From NCBI RefSeq assembly GCF_030247185.1, contig NC_080571.1, positions 1,356,001 to 1,420,000 of the forward strand: a DNA stretch of 64,000 nucleotides, read 5' to 3'. Under the pieces are notes generated by a model, which saw nothing but the letters and a program-made list of their open reading frames with translations, was not told the DNA's origin and ran no database searches. This document shows positions 54,701-64,000 of the stretch, piece after piece; the first letter of the stretch is position 1; every line of letters starts with the position of its first letter. Both the position numbers and the translations under genes were made by a program. Source of the DNA: Malaya genurostris. Its lineage: Eukaryota; Arthropoda; Insecta; Diptera; Culicidae.

Positions 54701-56371
54701 TGATGATGATGATGGTCCCACCTCATACCCCTACAAAGGTGTGAGCTGAACGAGTTATCTAAGTGATAATTAATATTATTACATGCTTTAACCAGTAATC
54801 AAAAATTGAAACGAGCTGGTTAACTTAGCAGGCATAGATATTCCTTCGATAGAGCAGCTGAACAAAAAGAAATTACTATACTACATTATATATTACAATT
54901 ACTATCCAGGGTTGATCAAGAAAATTTCCAACTCGGGTAGATCCTTGAACAAATTAGGAATCGAACCCAATATCTCGAACAGTATCAGACAATAATTCAC
55001 CAGGCCCTTCCCGCCGGACCAGTTCATCGTTATCACCACCAGCTACGATGGAATAACGAGACTGCGAATGAGCAGAGCCAAGCTCAATTTCATCAACAAC
55101 TGTAGATCCCAGCATAACTCAAGAAAATCATAATTGGTCTCAAACAATAACATCTCTTAATTCAGCATTATTCCATTTCTAGATTGTCTTTAACTGCTTT
55201 ACGCGCGCGGGCTCAAACTTTTGTAGACAACTCATTTACTTTTTATCTATATCAACTCTAAAATACAAATAACAAAAAAAAATCCATCATCATCATACAG
55301 ATCATAATAACTTCTAACATCTACAAAAATAGTGATAAGTCAAAATACATTCTTCTTCATTTTACATAATTTTAAAGAAATGAAATTATAATATATATTT
55401 TAAAATCGGTTCATAAGACAGATTTTACATGTGAAATACATAATTGTTTGAACTCATTTAGAGTTGTAGCACGTTTAATTTGTCTGGGCATCGAATTGAA
55501 AAAAATTATTCCTTTGTACAGTAGCGAATTCTGTGATCTGCCTAATAGAAAGTTTGATGTTCTTACATCTGATGCATTTCTGGTATTATATCTATGTAAA
55601 TCACTTCCTCTTTCAACTCGATCACACAAATATCGAGGCAGCATACCATATATTAATTTAAAAATTAACACCATTGTTAAGTAATAAATTCTTTGTTTGA
55701 CCGAAAGCCATTGTAATGCACTCAGCAGAAAAGTAGAGGAAGTGTATCTATTACATTTAAGTATCAATCGCATGACTTTATTTTGCAGTCGCTGTAATTG
55801 CATGATTTGTGTACTATTAGCAAGAAACAGAATGGATGGACAGAAGTCAATGTGTGGTGAAATGATTGATTTATACAGAAGAATTTTACTACTGATCGTT
55901 AAATCATTTTTCAAACGACACAATACTCCGTTCTTTTTGGCAATCTTCCTGATTACGTTATTAATGTGAGATTTGAATGTTAACTTTTCATCAATTACGA
56001 CTCCAAGGTACTTCATCTCTCTAACGCGTTCAATAATCTCACCATCAATTTCAACGTTAGCATCATGTCTAGTGCTCGCAGAAGAAATAACCATGTATTT
56101 CGTTTTTGCGACATTCAATTTCAATTGCTTGAATTTTAACCAACGTGCTAGAGAATGTAGGTCTTCGTTTAAGTGTGCAACAGCTTCATTATAATCCTTA
56201 GATGCAATAAACAGAACCGTGTCGTCAGCAAATAAATTGATATCACAAAACCGTAAAACTCGTTTCATATCAATAATATACATAATAAATGAAATTGGTC
56301 CTAGGACACTGCCTTGAGGCACTCCAAGTGAATTATCTAGAGAACTGGACACAAAATCGTTAAATACATCG
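54701..56371 (-). mobile_element. 5'-truncated CR1/L2-like LINE nested in the Jockey copy
   Basis: Flanked by the short duplication TTATGA (54695-54700 and 56372-56377). On minus it ends in a (TCA)n simple tail (TGATGATGATGATG on plus at 54701), as in L2/CR1-type elements that lack poly(A). It starts within the RT domain, so it is strongly 5'-truncated. The 3' UTR (54715-55410) includes TTCACCAGGCCCTTCCCGCC, shared with 7279-7298. The C-terminal RT part has no RNase H. Confidence 0.85.
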
Positions 56372-57480
56372 TTATGAGGAAAGATAATTAATTGCGTTTT
56401 TGCTGCATTTGGTTTAATTTTCCATTTTGACAGATAATAACTGAAAATATTGAAACTTCTTCGTAGGCGACTGCAGATCACTCTTAGATTTCTACCTGTG
56501 GCTAACAGACTTGTGTCGTCACAGAATAGCGATTTCTGACAACCAACGGGTAGATTTGGAAGATCAGAAGTGAAAATATTATACAAGATTGGAGCTACAC
56601 TCGAACCCTGCGGAACACCGGCTCGTACGGGTAGCAATTCAGATTTACAATTCTGATAGCTAACCTGAAGAGTACGATCAATTAAATAATTTTGAATCAT
56701 TTTGATCAAATAAATAGGAAACTGGAAATCAGACATTTTTGCTATTAAACCTTTGTGCCAAACACTGTCGAATGCTTTTTCTATGTCTAGAAGAGCAACT
56801 CCAGTTGATAACCCAGAAGATTTATTTGATTTTATCATGTTCGTTACTCTGACAAGTTGATGAGTAGTTGAATGTTCATGACGAAATCCAAACTGCTCGG
56901 GTAAAAAAATTGAATTCTCATTTATATGAGTCATCATTCTCAACAAGATAATTTTTTCAAAAAGTTTACTGATAGAAGAAAGTAAGCTAATTGGTCGATA
57001 ACTTGATGTTTCTGCTGGGTTTTTATCAGGTTTCAGGATAGGAATTACTTTAGCGTTTTTCCATCTTTTTGGGATGTAAGCTAATGAAAAACACTTGTTG
57101 AAAATTTTAACCAGAAGTCTCAAGGCAACATCGGGAAGATTTTTAAAAAGAATATTAAAAATTCCATCATTACCAGGAGCCTTCATGTTTTTGAGTTTCC
57201 TAATAATTGATTCAATTTCATCAAAATTCGTCTCAATAATGTCATCTTGTGATAACACTTGGGTTGAAATATGATCATATTTCAGTGAGAATTCATTTTC
57301 AATAGGACTCACAACGTTCAAATTAAAATTGTGGACACTCTCGAACTGCTGAGCAAGTTTTTGAGCTTTTTCGCCATTTGTAAGAAGTATTTGATTTCCT
57401 TCCTTGAGAGCAGAAATTGGTTTCTGAGGTTTCTTAAGAACGTTTCCAGAAAGGTTTAGAATATGGTTTAATTTGTTCAA
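55411..57480 (-). CDS. Chimeric 689-codon ORF: Jockey RT fused in frame to a CR1/L2-like RT end
   Basis: Codons 1 to about 369 are Jockey ORF2 (KAPGNDGIFNILFKNLPDVA, YRPISLLSSISKLFEKIILL, DIEKAFDSVWHKG, AGVPQGSSVAP, and the FCDD active site). At LIIFPH the frame runs directly into the nested LINE and gives SLGVPQGSVLGPISF, a second active site NLFADDTVLF, the YLGVVIDEKLTFKSHI thumb region and the C-terminus YNTRNASDVRTSNF, FFNSMPRQIKRATTLNEFKQ. So two RT palm active sites occur in one protein. The start codon is internal to the Jockey ORF and follows small deletions near 57440-57490. It is most likely a fortuitous open frame kept by recency, not a selected gene. Confidence 0.8.
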   Translation of the reverse strand: MNKLNHILNLSGNVLKKPQKPISALKEGNQILLTNGEKAQKLAQQFESVHNFNLNVVSPIENEFSLKYDHISTQVLSQDDIIETNFDEIESIIRKLKNMKAPGNDGIFNILFKNLPDVALRLLVKIFNKCFSLAYIPKRWKNAKVIPILKPDKNPAETSSYRPISLLSSISKLFEKIILLRMMTHINENSIFLPEQFGFRHEHSTTHQLVRVTNMIKSNKSSGLSTGVALLDIEKAFDSVWHKGLIAKMSDFQFPIYLIKMIQNYLIDRTLQVSYQNCKSELLPVRAGVPQGSSVAPILYNIFTSDLPNLPVGCQKSLFCDDTSLLATGRNLRVICSRLRRSFNIFSYYLSKWKIKPNAAKTQLIIFPHNDVFNDFVSSSLDNSLGVPQGSVLGPISFIMYIIDMKRVLRFCDINLFADDTVLFIASKDYNEAVAHLNEDLHSLARWLKFKQLKLNVAKTKYMVISSASTRHDANVEIDGEIIERVREMKYLGVVIDEKLTFKSHINNVIRKIAKKNGVLCRLKNDLTISSKILLYKSIISPHIDFCPSILFLANSTQIMQLQRLQNKVMRLILKCNRYTSSTFLLSALQWLSVKQRIYYLTMVLIFKLIYGMLPRYLCDRVERGSDLHRYNTRNASDVRTSNFLLGRSQNSLLYKGIIFFNSMPRQIKRATTLNEFKQLCISHVKSVL

Positions 57481-57707
57481 CTTCTATGAGTAAATCTATG
57501 TTTAATTTCTTTTTGTAAATCCTCAACTATGTTTTTCATAGCAGGATCACGAGAACGTTGATATTGTCTTCGACGAACTTTCTTCAACCGAATGAGCAGT
57601 TGAAGATTGTCATCGATGATAGGAGAAATTAATTTAGTTTGAGCTTTGGGAACTGAAAGATTTATAGCTTCGGTAATGTAATGATTCACATGCTGCCAAA
57701 CTGCCAT
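57477..57707 (-). pseudogene. Jockey ORF2 fragment upstream of the RT domain
   Basis: It carries NHYITEAINLSVPKAQTKLI and LLIRLKKVRRRQYQRSRDPA, which match the linker between endonuclease and RT in the intact copy. The first codons (MAVWQH) come from the reverse of ORF1 3' sequence joined by the 1.0-kb deletion. It is followed by small deletions leading to the 55411-57480 frame. Confidence 0.75.
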
Positions 57708-57709
57708 TA

Positions 57710-58852
57710 GAAGAAGATGATTTGGCCGATCTACCTACTAATAAATTGTTTTCGTTAGGAGATGAACTGAAAGCCGTTCCTGTGTTTTGATTATTTGCAT
57801 TAGAAGAATTCAGTGGTAGATTTCTACCTGTTACACAAGCGTAACTGTCATTAGAAGAAGATGATGACGATGTCGATCTACCTGTTAAAAAATTGTTTTC
57901 GTTAGAAGACGAATTGGCAGGCGTACCTGTTTTTTGTTTTAAATTCGAAGAAATAAGTGCCTTAGAAGAATTAGGCGTGGCATTTGTAACGGTTTTGTGA
58001 TTTTCTGGTATGTTCTGTAAATTTAAGGTCGTTGATTTGACTTGTTGTCTAAGCGAACGAGCGTTTAAAATTTTTTCCCTGACGGGGCATTTAAAAAATA
58101 ATTGGATTTATGATTTCCATCGCAATTTGAACATGTAAATTTATCAGTGGTTTCATTCATTGAACAAACGTCTTTCGAATGAGATTTACCACAATTCAAA
58201 CACCGTATATCCATATGACAATTTTTGGTTCCATGGCCGGAACCTTGGCAAAGACGACATTGCGTTAAGTTTGCAATACGATTATGCCGTTTATAATGTT
58301 CCCAATGAATTTTAATGTGGGAATTGTTTACATCACTTCGATTGGAGTTAGGTAAAGTTCATAGGAAATTCCAGAGCATGGTTTAGAAGTACCATTCGCT
58401 CTTTTTTTCATAAGTATTACTTGGGAAGGAGCAAAACCAAGCAATTCTATTTGTTCATTTTTAATTTCATCAATACTTTGATCATTTGATAAACCTTTCA
58501 AGACAGCCTTGAAGGGTCTGTCTGATTTTATATCATATGAATAAAATTTATGAAGTTTCTCGGACAAATATCGAATAAGACATTCGTAATCTTCCAATCC
58601 ATCAACCAAGACTCGACATTCTCCTCTTCGTCCGATTTGAAATGAGACTTTTACTTCCGGGAGAAAAGTAGAAAGCTCAGTACGGAATGCTTTGAAGTCG
58701 GAAATCATCACCGTCACTGGTGGCATAGATTGATGTTTCTTCCCAGAACGACAAGCGTCCATTTTGGGAATTTTTGAAAAATTGTCTTCTATGTCGCTAC
58801 AATCGGATTCAGAAAGAATCCCAAAAAAATTTGTCAGACGGCATAGAATCAA
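57710..58852 (-). pseudogene. Jockey ORF1 remnant, frameshifted
   Basis: The N-terminal 174 codons (58328-58852) are open and nearly identical to copy 1 (MPPVTVMISDFKAFRTELST, RRGECRVLVDGLEDYECLIR). A deletion near 58320-58345 removes the block before the zinc knuckles. The knuckle region (58080-58260) is readable only in pieces, and the Ser/Asn-rich tail follows to 57710. An upstream in-frame ATG gives the extra leader MILCRLTNFFGILSESDCSD, not available in copy 1. Confidence 0.8.
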
Positions 58853-59447
58853 CAGAAGGGAAGTCCGTCCGTTGTCTTTTATTTTTACATTCAGATTCTA
58901 TAAGATCGTGAATGTTATTAGAACCTGGGCTGGAAAAGCAAGATTAAAAAATCGTCCAATCGAGATCGCTGCCAAAGAAGATCACTTGTGATTTTTTACA
59001 ATTAAGATCACTAATGATCTGATCTTTTTAAGATCAATTGATCAGTGATCTTCAATAGTTGTAATTGTGCATTTCAGGTTTGGTACAGTAAAGTTTAAAG
59101 TTTCCGTAGACGTGTTTACGATCTTGAAAAAAAGTAATAAATTTAACACCTGACACCTTGACTGTGTACCGCATATTTGAAATCGTGTCTTCGCGAAAAT
59201 TTGACGGAAATATTGGTATTTGACAAGACCATTATCACAAAGCAATAATTGTACAATTCAAGATACAAGATCTTCTCCTTTTCGAACGCTATTTTAGGAA
59301 ACCATGTACCCATTCCGGTTCCGGATTACTCGAACGCTACGAGAATAATCATAAATCCACCTGATTTATCTGTCAGCTTACGTAAGTGACACGTGAATCA
59401 ATTGTTATTTCACGCACACGCTCGTTTACATCCTCTTATTCTGATAT
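58853..59447. other. No recognisable gene
   Basis: Non-coding. It includes GATC-rich alternating words (GATCACTAATGATCTGATC, 59007-59045) without a clear repeat unit. Confidence 0.4.
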
Positions 59448-59947
59448 GGGAATGCGGGGCATAGTGGAGACCCTGATTGTCAACGAAGTTTTCGTATATA
59501 TTATCGAATAAAATTTATTCATCAACAAAATTGTAGCTTTTCTTTATACCGGTAAACTAATAGTAAAACATAAAATCGGAACGAAGTTCTATAATATGTC
59601 AATATTTCATACTGTAAACTAAAATGCCATGTTTTGCCTCAAGAGCAGAGCAGAGTAGACACTGGATTTTTTTAGTGAGTTTTAGATTACATAAAGATGA
59701 GAAAAAAGTATTTTTTGAGTCCGAATCAAATGCGACAGGCGTTAGAGGTCCCTAACTCTTTTGACTCTTTTGGTTAGCTTTCCACAATTCTATAATGCAG
59801 TTAACTTTCTACAATTATATAATTAACTTTCCACAATTAGTTAACTTTCCACAATTATATAATTCAACAAAATCCACACTGTCTATGATAGATGGCGCAG
59901 TGTTATTCGTAAATTACCGACAACTCACCGCTTTACCCCGCATTCCC
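59448..59947. mobile_element. Probable MITE, about 500 bp, GGGAATGCGGGG termini
   Basis: The left GGGAATGCGGGGCATAGTGG pairs with the reverse complement of the right end (GGGAATGCGGGGTAAAGCGG). The target duplication is not clear. The ends resemble those of the MITEs at 6348-6941 and 38255-39160. A short tandem TTAACTTTCCACAATTATAT occurs inside (59801-59862). Confidence 0.6.
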
Positions 59948-59949
59948 TC

Positions 59950-61055
59950 ACTGCTACGACTCCTGTCTATGAAGGTAGTAGAATTTTGTGGCTGTGGTTA
60001 GGTGAAATCATTACCCAAAAGCGTTCAACCTCAGCTAAATGTCGTCGGCTAAGCTATGCAAAATAATTCCCCACGCATTGTCGTGATGCAGAATCATCGT
60101 TTCGAAAATATTCAAAATTCATAAGTTTCAAGTCGTGCGTGACATTCACCTTATTCGAACAGAACAAACTGGCCCCGAGGGGTGTTGATCGATGCGGAGA
60201 TGAAAACATATTGTTGTGACTGTCCCAATTTCGAAGACAACAAAAAGTGAACAACGCTCCCATACACACACACACAATCCCAACCAGCATGACCAATTTT
60301 GTGGGAACGTCGTTTTATGGAGCAGAGGAAAACTTTTCAACGGTTGGCAGCTCAGGTCCGATAAATATCGGATCGAACTCCGAGGAGGTGTTTTGTTTCT
60401 GTTGTGAAGAGTGAGAGTTTTATATTTCAATACCATGTACCTGAACTGAATCCGCAAAGCGCTTCACCGGAGCATCGAAAGTATAATCTACAGCTTGTTT
60501 ATTGAAAATTTATGCTGTCTCATGTTCATCATGGTGGAAGGAAAATTGTAGAGCAGTTTTCTATTGTACTCAATAGCTAGAGGAAATTGAACAGGCAATA
60601 TTTATTCATACGAACATAAATTAATTGCAACTGATTGTTTACGTTGATGTCGTGATGAATGAATAAATAAATGAAGTTATATTTTCCATCAAGCGACGAC
60701 ATCCACATCCGATCTAGGTGCCACAATAACTTTCACCGCCATGCGAGAGGGAATAGGGAAATTCATTTCATTTCACGGGAAAATCCCACACAATTTCATT
60801 GATTACTAGACAACCGATCGCAATCATATTAAGGTAAATATTTTGATTTAGATTGTTTTGGATTGTTACATAAAAATAGAATTATAGCAATGCGAACGTG
60901 ACAAATCCAAATGGTTTATATTCCATCGATGAAAACAAATGATCGCATACTCTTGTCAGCTTCTCGACAACACAAGCCTACATATGAATTTTTCGTTTGT
61001 TTTTGTTTACATGCGATATTTTTCCTACACAACGCTTCTGTATTCATCTACTGAG
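59950..61055. other. No recognisable gene
   Basis: Non-coding. The small overlapping ORFs near 60.05-60.46 kb on both strands show no domains. An ACACACAC run occurs at about 60265. Confidence 0.4.
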
Positions 61056-61130
61056 TCGATTATCGGCGGTCAACAGAGTTCAAGTACAGGAATTTTGCAA
61101 TCGCCACAATATCGTCTTCTGCCGACGTAG
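61056..61130 (+). CDS. Possible terminal receptor exon (low confidence)
   Basis: A plus-strand frame ends SIIGGQQSSSTGILQSPQYR plus LLPT and a stop at 61128-61130. A Ser-rich, charge-poor tail with a terminal stop would suit a GPCR C-terminus. A pyrimidine-rich tract before CTACTGAG at 61055 gives a possible acceptor, but that acceptor is phase 0 while the 47488 exon ends in phase 1. An acceptor with the right phase exists at 61089 (TACAG then GA), with a poor pyrimidine tract. So it is a candidate only. Confidence 0.2.
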   Translation, partial: SIIGGQQSSSTGILQSPQYRLLPT

Positions 61131-61569
61131 TGTTTTCTTTCAGTCCGATGTATGTTTTCACCATCATTTCTAAATACGAAGCACGTTTGGGAAGTAAGTT
61201 CACTAGTAATCTCATATGCGCTTTAGTCTGATCCCTTCCCTTCGCAAAGAAACCAATCCGAAGTTAGAGCGTTGAAAACTATTGATGCAGTAGCATCTCT
61301 GGTGAAAAATGTGAAATGTGAGACTCTAAAACAATAGAAAAGAGAGATTCAGAATAAATACCACAGCTCACACGGCCAACGCCACAAACAAACTCCTGAA
61401 CTCTTTTGGATGGAACGTTTTGTACAGCCCCCCCGTATTCCCCCGACCAGGCTTCTACAGATTTCCATCTCTTTACTTATCTTGAAGTGCACCTGGGTGA
61501 GAATAAGTTTGAAAAATAACTTCTTATTTTCGATATGTTTAAGTGTAACCAAGTACGTTTTTTAAGCCT

Positions 61570-61700
61570 ACATAAATTGAAATACGTACCGCGTAAAAAA
61601 AACCGCCCAAAAAAAAGGACGTAACTTCGGAAATCCTCGTAAAAAACCGCGTAACTTCGAATATTCGCGTAAAAATAAACCACAAAAAACGCGAAAAAAA
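61570..61700. repeat. Short array of CGCGTAAAAAA / CGTAAAAAACCG words
   Basis: Words CCGCGTAAAAAAAACCGC, CGTAAAAAACCGCGTAACTT and CGCGTAAAAATAAACC repeat irregularly about every 40 bp. The minus-strand ORF over it (Tyr/Phe-rich) is a by-product. Confidence 0.6.
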
Positions 61701-61887
61701 GACCCCAGTATACACTTATATATACTTTCTGGATGTACCGTAAATTTTCAGCGAAGAAGCGAAGCCTACTCATAGATTATTCATCGTGAAACAGCCGTTA
61801 GATGGAGTGCGTGCAGTGGCCACCCCGTAGAAACCAATGGTCATCTCATTAGTGGAGTCTTCGTGTTATTTTACCGATGCCATTGTA

Positions 61888-62820
61888 CCTCATGATCAAA
61901 AAAGAACCGGAATTTTATTAAAAAACGCAAAATTTCAATTTTTAATAAATTTTTTTATTATCGCCTTCAAAGTACTCTCCTCCTGCGGCAATACATGCAT
62001 GCCAACGCTTGATCCGATTTTCCATACAAGTTTTATAGGCCGCCGAAGGTATGGCCTTTAGTTCACGCAGCGAATTTTTTTTTATGGTCTCTATGGTCTC
62101 AAAACGCATTCCCCGCAATGACAATTTGAGTCCGGGGAAGAGGAAAAAGTCACACGGGGCCATATCTGGAGAGTACGGTGCTTGGTTGATGATATTGCTT
62201 GAGTTTTTGGCCAAAAACTGCGACACAACCAACGCTGTTTTTGAATGAAATTCAGCTATTTTGGCACCATCCGAGAAGCGACGCATTTCAAACCCCAAAA
62301 CATCAGTTAAAATGTGTTCGGCTGATCCATAAGAGATGCCCAACAACACAGCAATCTCTCTAATCGGTACAGAACGATTTTGCAACACGATTTGCTTCGC
62401 CGATTCAATGTTTTCTTCAGTAACAAATGTTGTTGGGCGGCCAGGGATCTCATCATGATCCAAGCTTGTACGACCACCTTGAACCGTTTATACCACTAGT
62501 ATGCCTATGGTTTTCCTATACACGATTCACCAAAGGCCTTTTCTAACATTTTCAACGTTTCGGAACACTTAAATTCATTTGCAAGACAAAATTTGATGCA
62601 CGCACGTTGTTCTAAATTTTCATCCATTATAAAAATCGCCACACGAAAATTTTTCAACTTCTTCGTATAGACGCCAAACAAAAACTAATCGTACAATATG
62701 CATCAAAATTTAACAGAATGTGTATAAAAGTGTTGCCAACGTTGAGAGAATAAAAGTTTACCGATTTGACAAGCGCGGGAATTTTAAAATGAAAATTCCG
62801 GTTCTTTTTTGATCATAAGG
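61888..62820 (-). mobile_element. Internally deleted mariner, 933 bp, with about 30-bp TIRs
   Basis: The left end CCTCATGATCAAAAAAGAAC and, reversed, the right end CCTTATGATCAAAAAAGAAC both continue CGGAATTTT. TA lies on each side (61886-61887, 62821-62822). The central part of the transposase gene is missing. Because the ends are well preserved, the copy could still be moved by a related transposase. Confidence 0.88.
61942..62630 (-). pseudogene. Mariner transposase, catalytic core deleted
   Basis: The N-terminal part (62463-62630) reads ENLEQRACIKFCLANEF-like in broken frames. An open frame of 173 codons (61942-62463) follows: EIPGRPTTFVTEENIESAKQ, PIREIAVLLGISYGSAEHIL and VLGFEMRRFSDGAKIAEFHS. 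It then jumps to KTALVVSQFLAKNS, YSPDMAPCDFFLFPGLKLSL and RIKRWHACIAAGGEYFEGDN. The first and second catalytic Asp segments are deleted, and only the third (PCDFFLF) remains. The join is in frame, so a deleted protein with a DNA-binding domain could be made. Confidence 0.82.
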
Positions 62821-62822
62821 TA

Positions 62823-63344
62823 TAAATCCAATACAATATCTTTGCTTCGACTCTAAGAGGCAATACCGCATAAAAAGTAATTCGAAAATAGTTCAATACT
62901 GCCGTTATAGCGACGCGTAATTGCTATTTCGAGTTTACCAATGGCAAAATTTGAAGGCTTTCTGAAACTTGCTCAGAAATTGGGTCAAAAATTTAATTGT
63001 TATTTTACTTCACCAATGCATTGTAATGAAGAAAGTTTATTGTGTTTCTATTGCGACGACACCAATGAAGTCAGATTCATCCATGACAGTTTACTACTAA
63101 TTTATCAAAAGCATTGAGACAAGTTGAGCACTTCCCGAAATCAACAAATTAAAGGTAGTAAAATCAGGATCGTCTTGTTCCGATTTTGATGAAACTATGC
63201 ACATATCTTCAGTAGGGCAATCCATTTCTTTCGCCCGGACGGAAGGACCAGTTAGACTCGAGACTGATTTTCAAAATAGAGTTGTAACAAATCGATTGAG
63301 AATATTGAAAATATTTATTGAAAAAATAGAAAAACCTTTTTTAA
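62823..63344. other. No recognisable gene
   Basis: Non-coding spacer. Confidence 0.4.
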
Positions 63345-63400
63345 TCTACCTAGTAGTGTAATGATGTCTTTCTCATATCAATCATATTCTCACATATTAT
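63345..63400 (-). repeat. Terminal piece of the AGGTGGATTAAAAC repeat family
   Basis: TTTTTAATCTACCTAGTAGT then GTAATGATGTCTTTCTCATA matches the end motif at 8345-8398 and, inverted, 34338-34385. Confidence 0.65.
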
Positions 63401-63469
63401 AATGTGGTTTTTCTCAAAATTATTTTTTTTTTGCTTTTTGAAAGAAAACAAAACAGTTTATTTATGCAT

Positions 63470-63600
63470 CAGCAACACAGAAAGAAATTTGGATTTCACA
63501 GATGACATAATCCTACAAACGATACAATTCATAACTACACTCCAAAAAATTTGAGATTTACAGGTGACCTCAATCCCTCAGATGATGCAATTCATAGAAA
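63470..63600. repeat. Two diverged tandem copies of an about 65-bp unit
   Basis: The segment AATTTGGATTTCACAGATGA to ATACAATTCATAACTACACT is followed by AATTTGAGATTTACAGGTGA to ATGCAATTCATAGAAACTTA. The two are clearly related direct repeats. Confidence 0.6.
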
Positions 63601-63669
63601 CTTAATTAGTCAAATGACGGATAACTTAATGGTGGATTGGACTGGATTTATATGCACCACTCACCAGTC

Positions 63670-63790
63670 AGGCAGATGTGTACCTACTTATGTGGCTCAG
63701 TAGATTAACGGACGTACTTTGTGATCCAATGATTCTCGGTTCAAGTCGCGGCCGTCTCCCTCAGTATTTTTATTTTTTAATTTCGATGAA
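63670..63790 (+). repeat. tRNA-derived SINE head
   Basis: TGTGGCTCAGTAGATTAACG matches a Pol III A box, and CTCGGTTCAAGTCGCGG, 35-40 bp later, matches a B box. The acceptor arms do not close, and the sequence runs on into a T-rich body. This fits a tRNA-derived SINE rather than a tRNA gene. Confidence 0.6.
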
Positions 63791-64000
63791 TTTGCGTGAA
63801 CAGCGACGTTCCAAAAAGGTTAGCAGTTTCACATACACATACTGTTGGAAGAAAATAAATATACGCATGTTGTAATTTCTTCGGTGATGACACAATGTGT
63901 CTGTATCGATGTAAACTTCAACTAAATGAACTGTAAAGTTAACCGCACGACTTGTCGTAACATGCGTTGAATTATAAATTTAAGTAAATTACGACACTCC

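Larger units (their letters stand above)
53976..58852 (-). mobile_element. Second Jockey-clade (JAM1-like) LINE copy, rearranged and hosting another LINE
   Basis: Minus-strand copy of the 23.98-28.35 kb element. The poly(A) tail corresponds to T-run 53976-53983. The 3' end of ORF2 occupies 53984-54694. A CR1/L2-like LINE interrupts it at 54701-56371, and ORF2 resumes at 56372-57690. About 1.0 kb spanning the ORF1 end and the ORF2 endonuclease is deleted at 57690-57700 (the intact copy has 26056-27074 between the same points). ORF1 remnants run to 58852. The 5' UTR diverges from copy 1 beyond about 58825. Confidence 0.88.

Noticed and set aside
60054..60457. Overlapping minus ORFs with Cys/Trp/Val-rich segments
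   Set aside because: They coincide with a CA/TG run and show no domain or splice evidence.
61477..61773. Hydrophobic, Tyr/Phe-rich minus-strand ORF resembling a membrane protein
   Set aside because: It is produced by the CGCGTAAAAAA repeat array and has no conserved motif.

Overview
This is a window of AT-rich insect nuclear DNA, almost certainly from a mosquito (Culicidae). The evidence is a spliced neuropeptide GPCR with introns of about 10 and 17 kb, intact and decayed Jockey-clade LINEs of the mosquito JAM1 type, three copies of the DD37E Tc1-like element first described in mosquitoes, several mariners, and many MITEs. Nothing prokaryotic is present: no operons, CRISPR arrays or phage genes.

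The one host gene I can support is on the plus strand. It is a GnRH-superfamily receptor, best read as the AKH/corazonin-related peptide receptor (ACPR), with AKHR as the alternative. Four exons at 19988-20189, 30152-30305, 30417-30613 and 47348-47488 join with consistent phases and GT/AG borders. They encode extracellular loop 2 and TM5, then ICL3 and TM6, then TM7 and helix 8, then part of the C-tail. TM1-4 would lie upstream of the window, and the last exon is downstream or possibly near 61.06-61.13 kb.

Region 1-8.4 kb holds a foldback element, a convergent pair of genes (YqaJ nuclease on plus, THAP-DDE transposase on minus) that looks like an ISL2EU/IS4EU-type DNA transposon, and a 2-kb TIR element containing a younger MITE. 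Region 8.4-19.4 kb holds degenerate tandem repeats, a three-layer nest of insertions (12.4-13.4 kb), a DD37E element split by a hAT MITE, and a 2,192-bp array of exactly 274 copies of an 8-bp unit ending against a mariner relic. The first long intron (20.2-30.15 kb) holds a (TA)n tract, a tRNA-like Pol III gene, two hAT MITEs with exact 8-bp target duplications and an apparently intact Jockey LINE. The second long intron (30.6-47.35 kb) holds a 578-bp foldback, duplicated mosquito repeats, several TA-flanked MITEs, four mariner/Tc1 copies and SINE-like pieces. Region 47.5-64 kb holds a decayed I-clade LINE with an RNase H remnant, a third DD37E copy, a rearranged second Jockey copy carrying a nested CR1/L2-like LINE that makes an in-frame chimeric RT ORF, another deleted mariner and a SINE.

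I found no clear new host system. The most useful material is the insertion stratigraphy, with exact target-site duplications and one empty-site comparison; the ISL2EU-like gene pair; the tRNA-like gene with an odd anticodon loop; the homogeneous octamer satellite; and the chimeric RT ORF.
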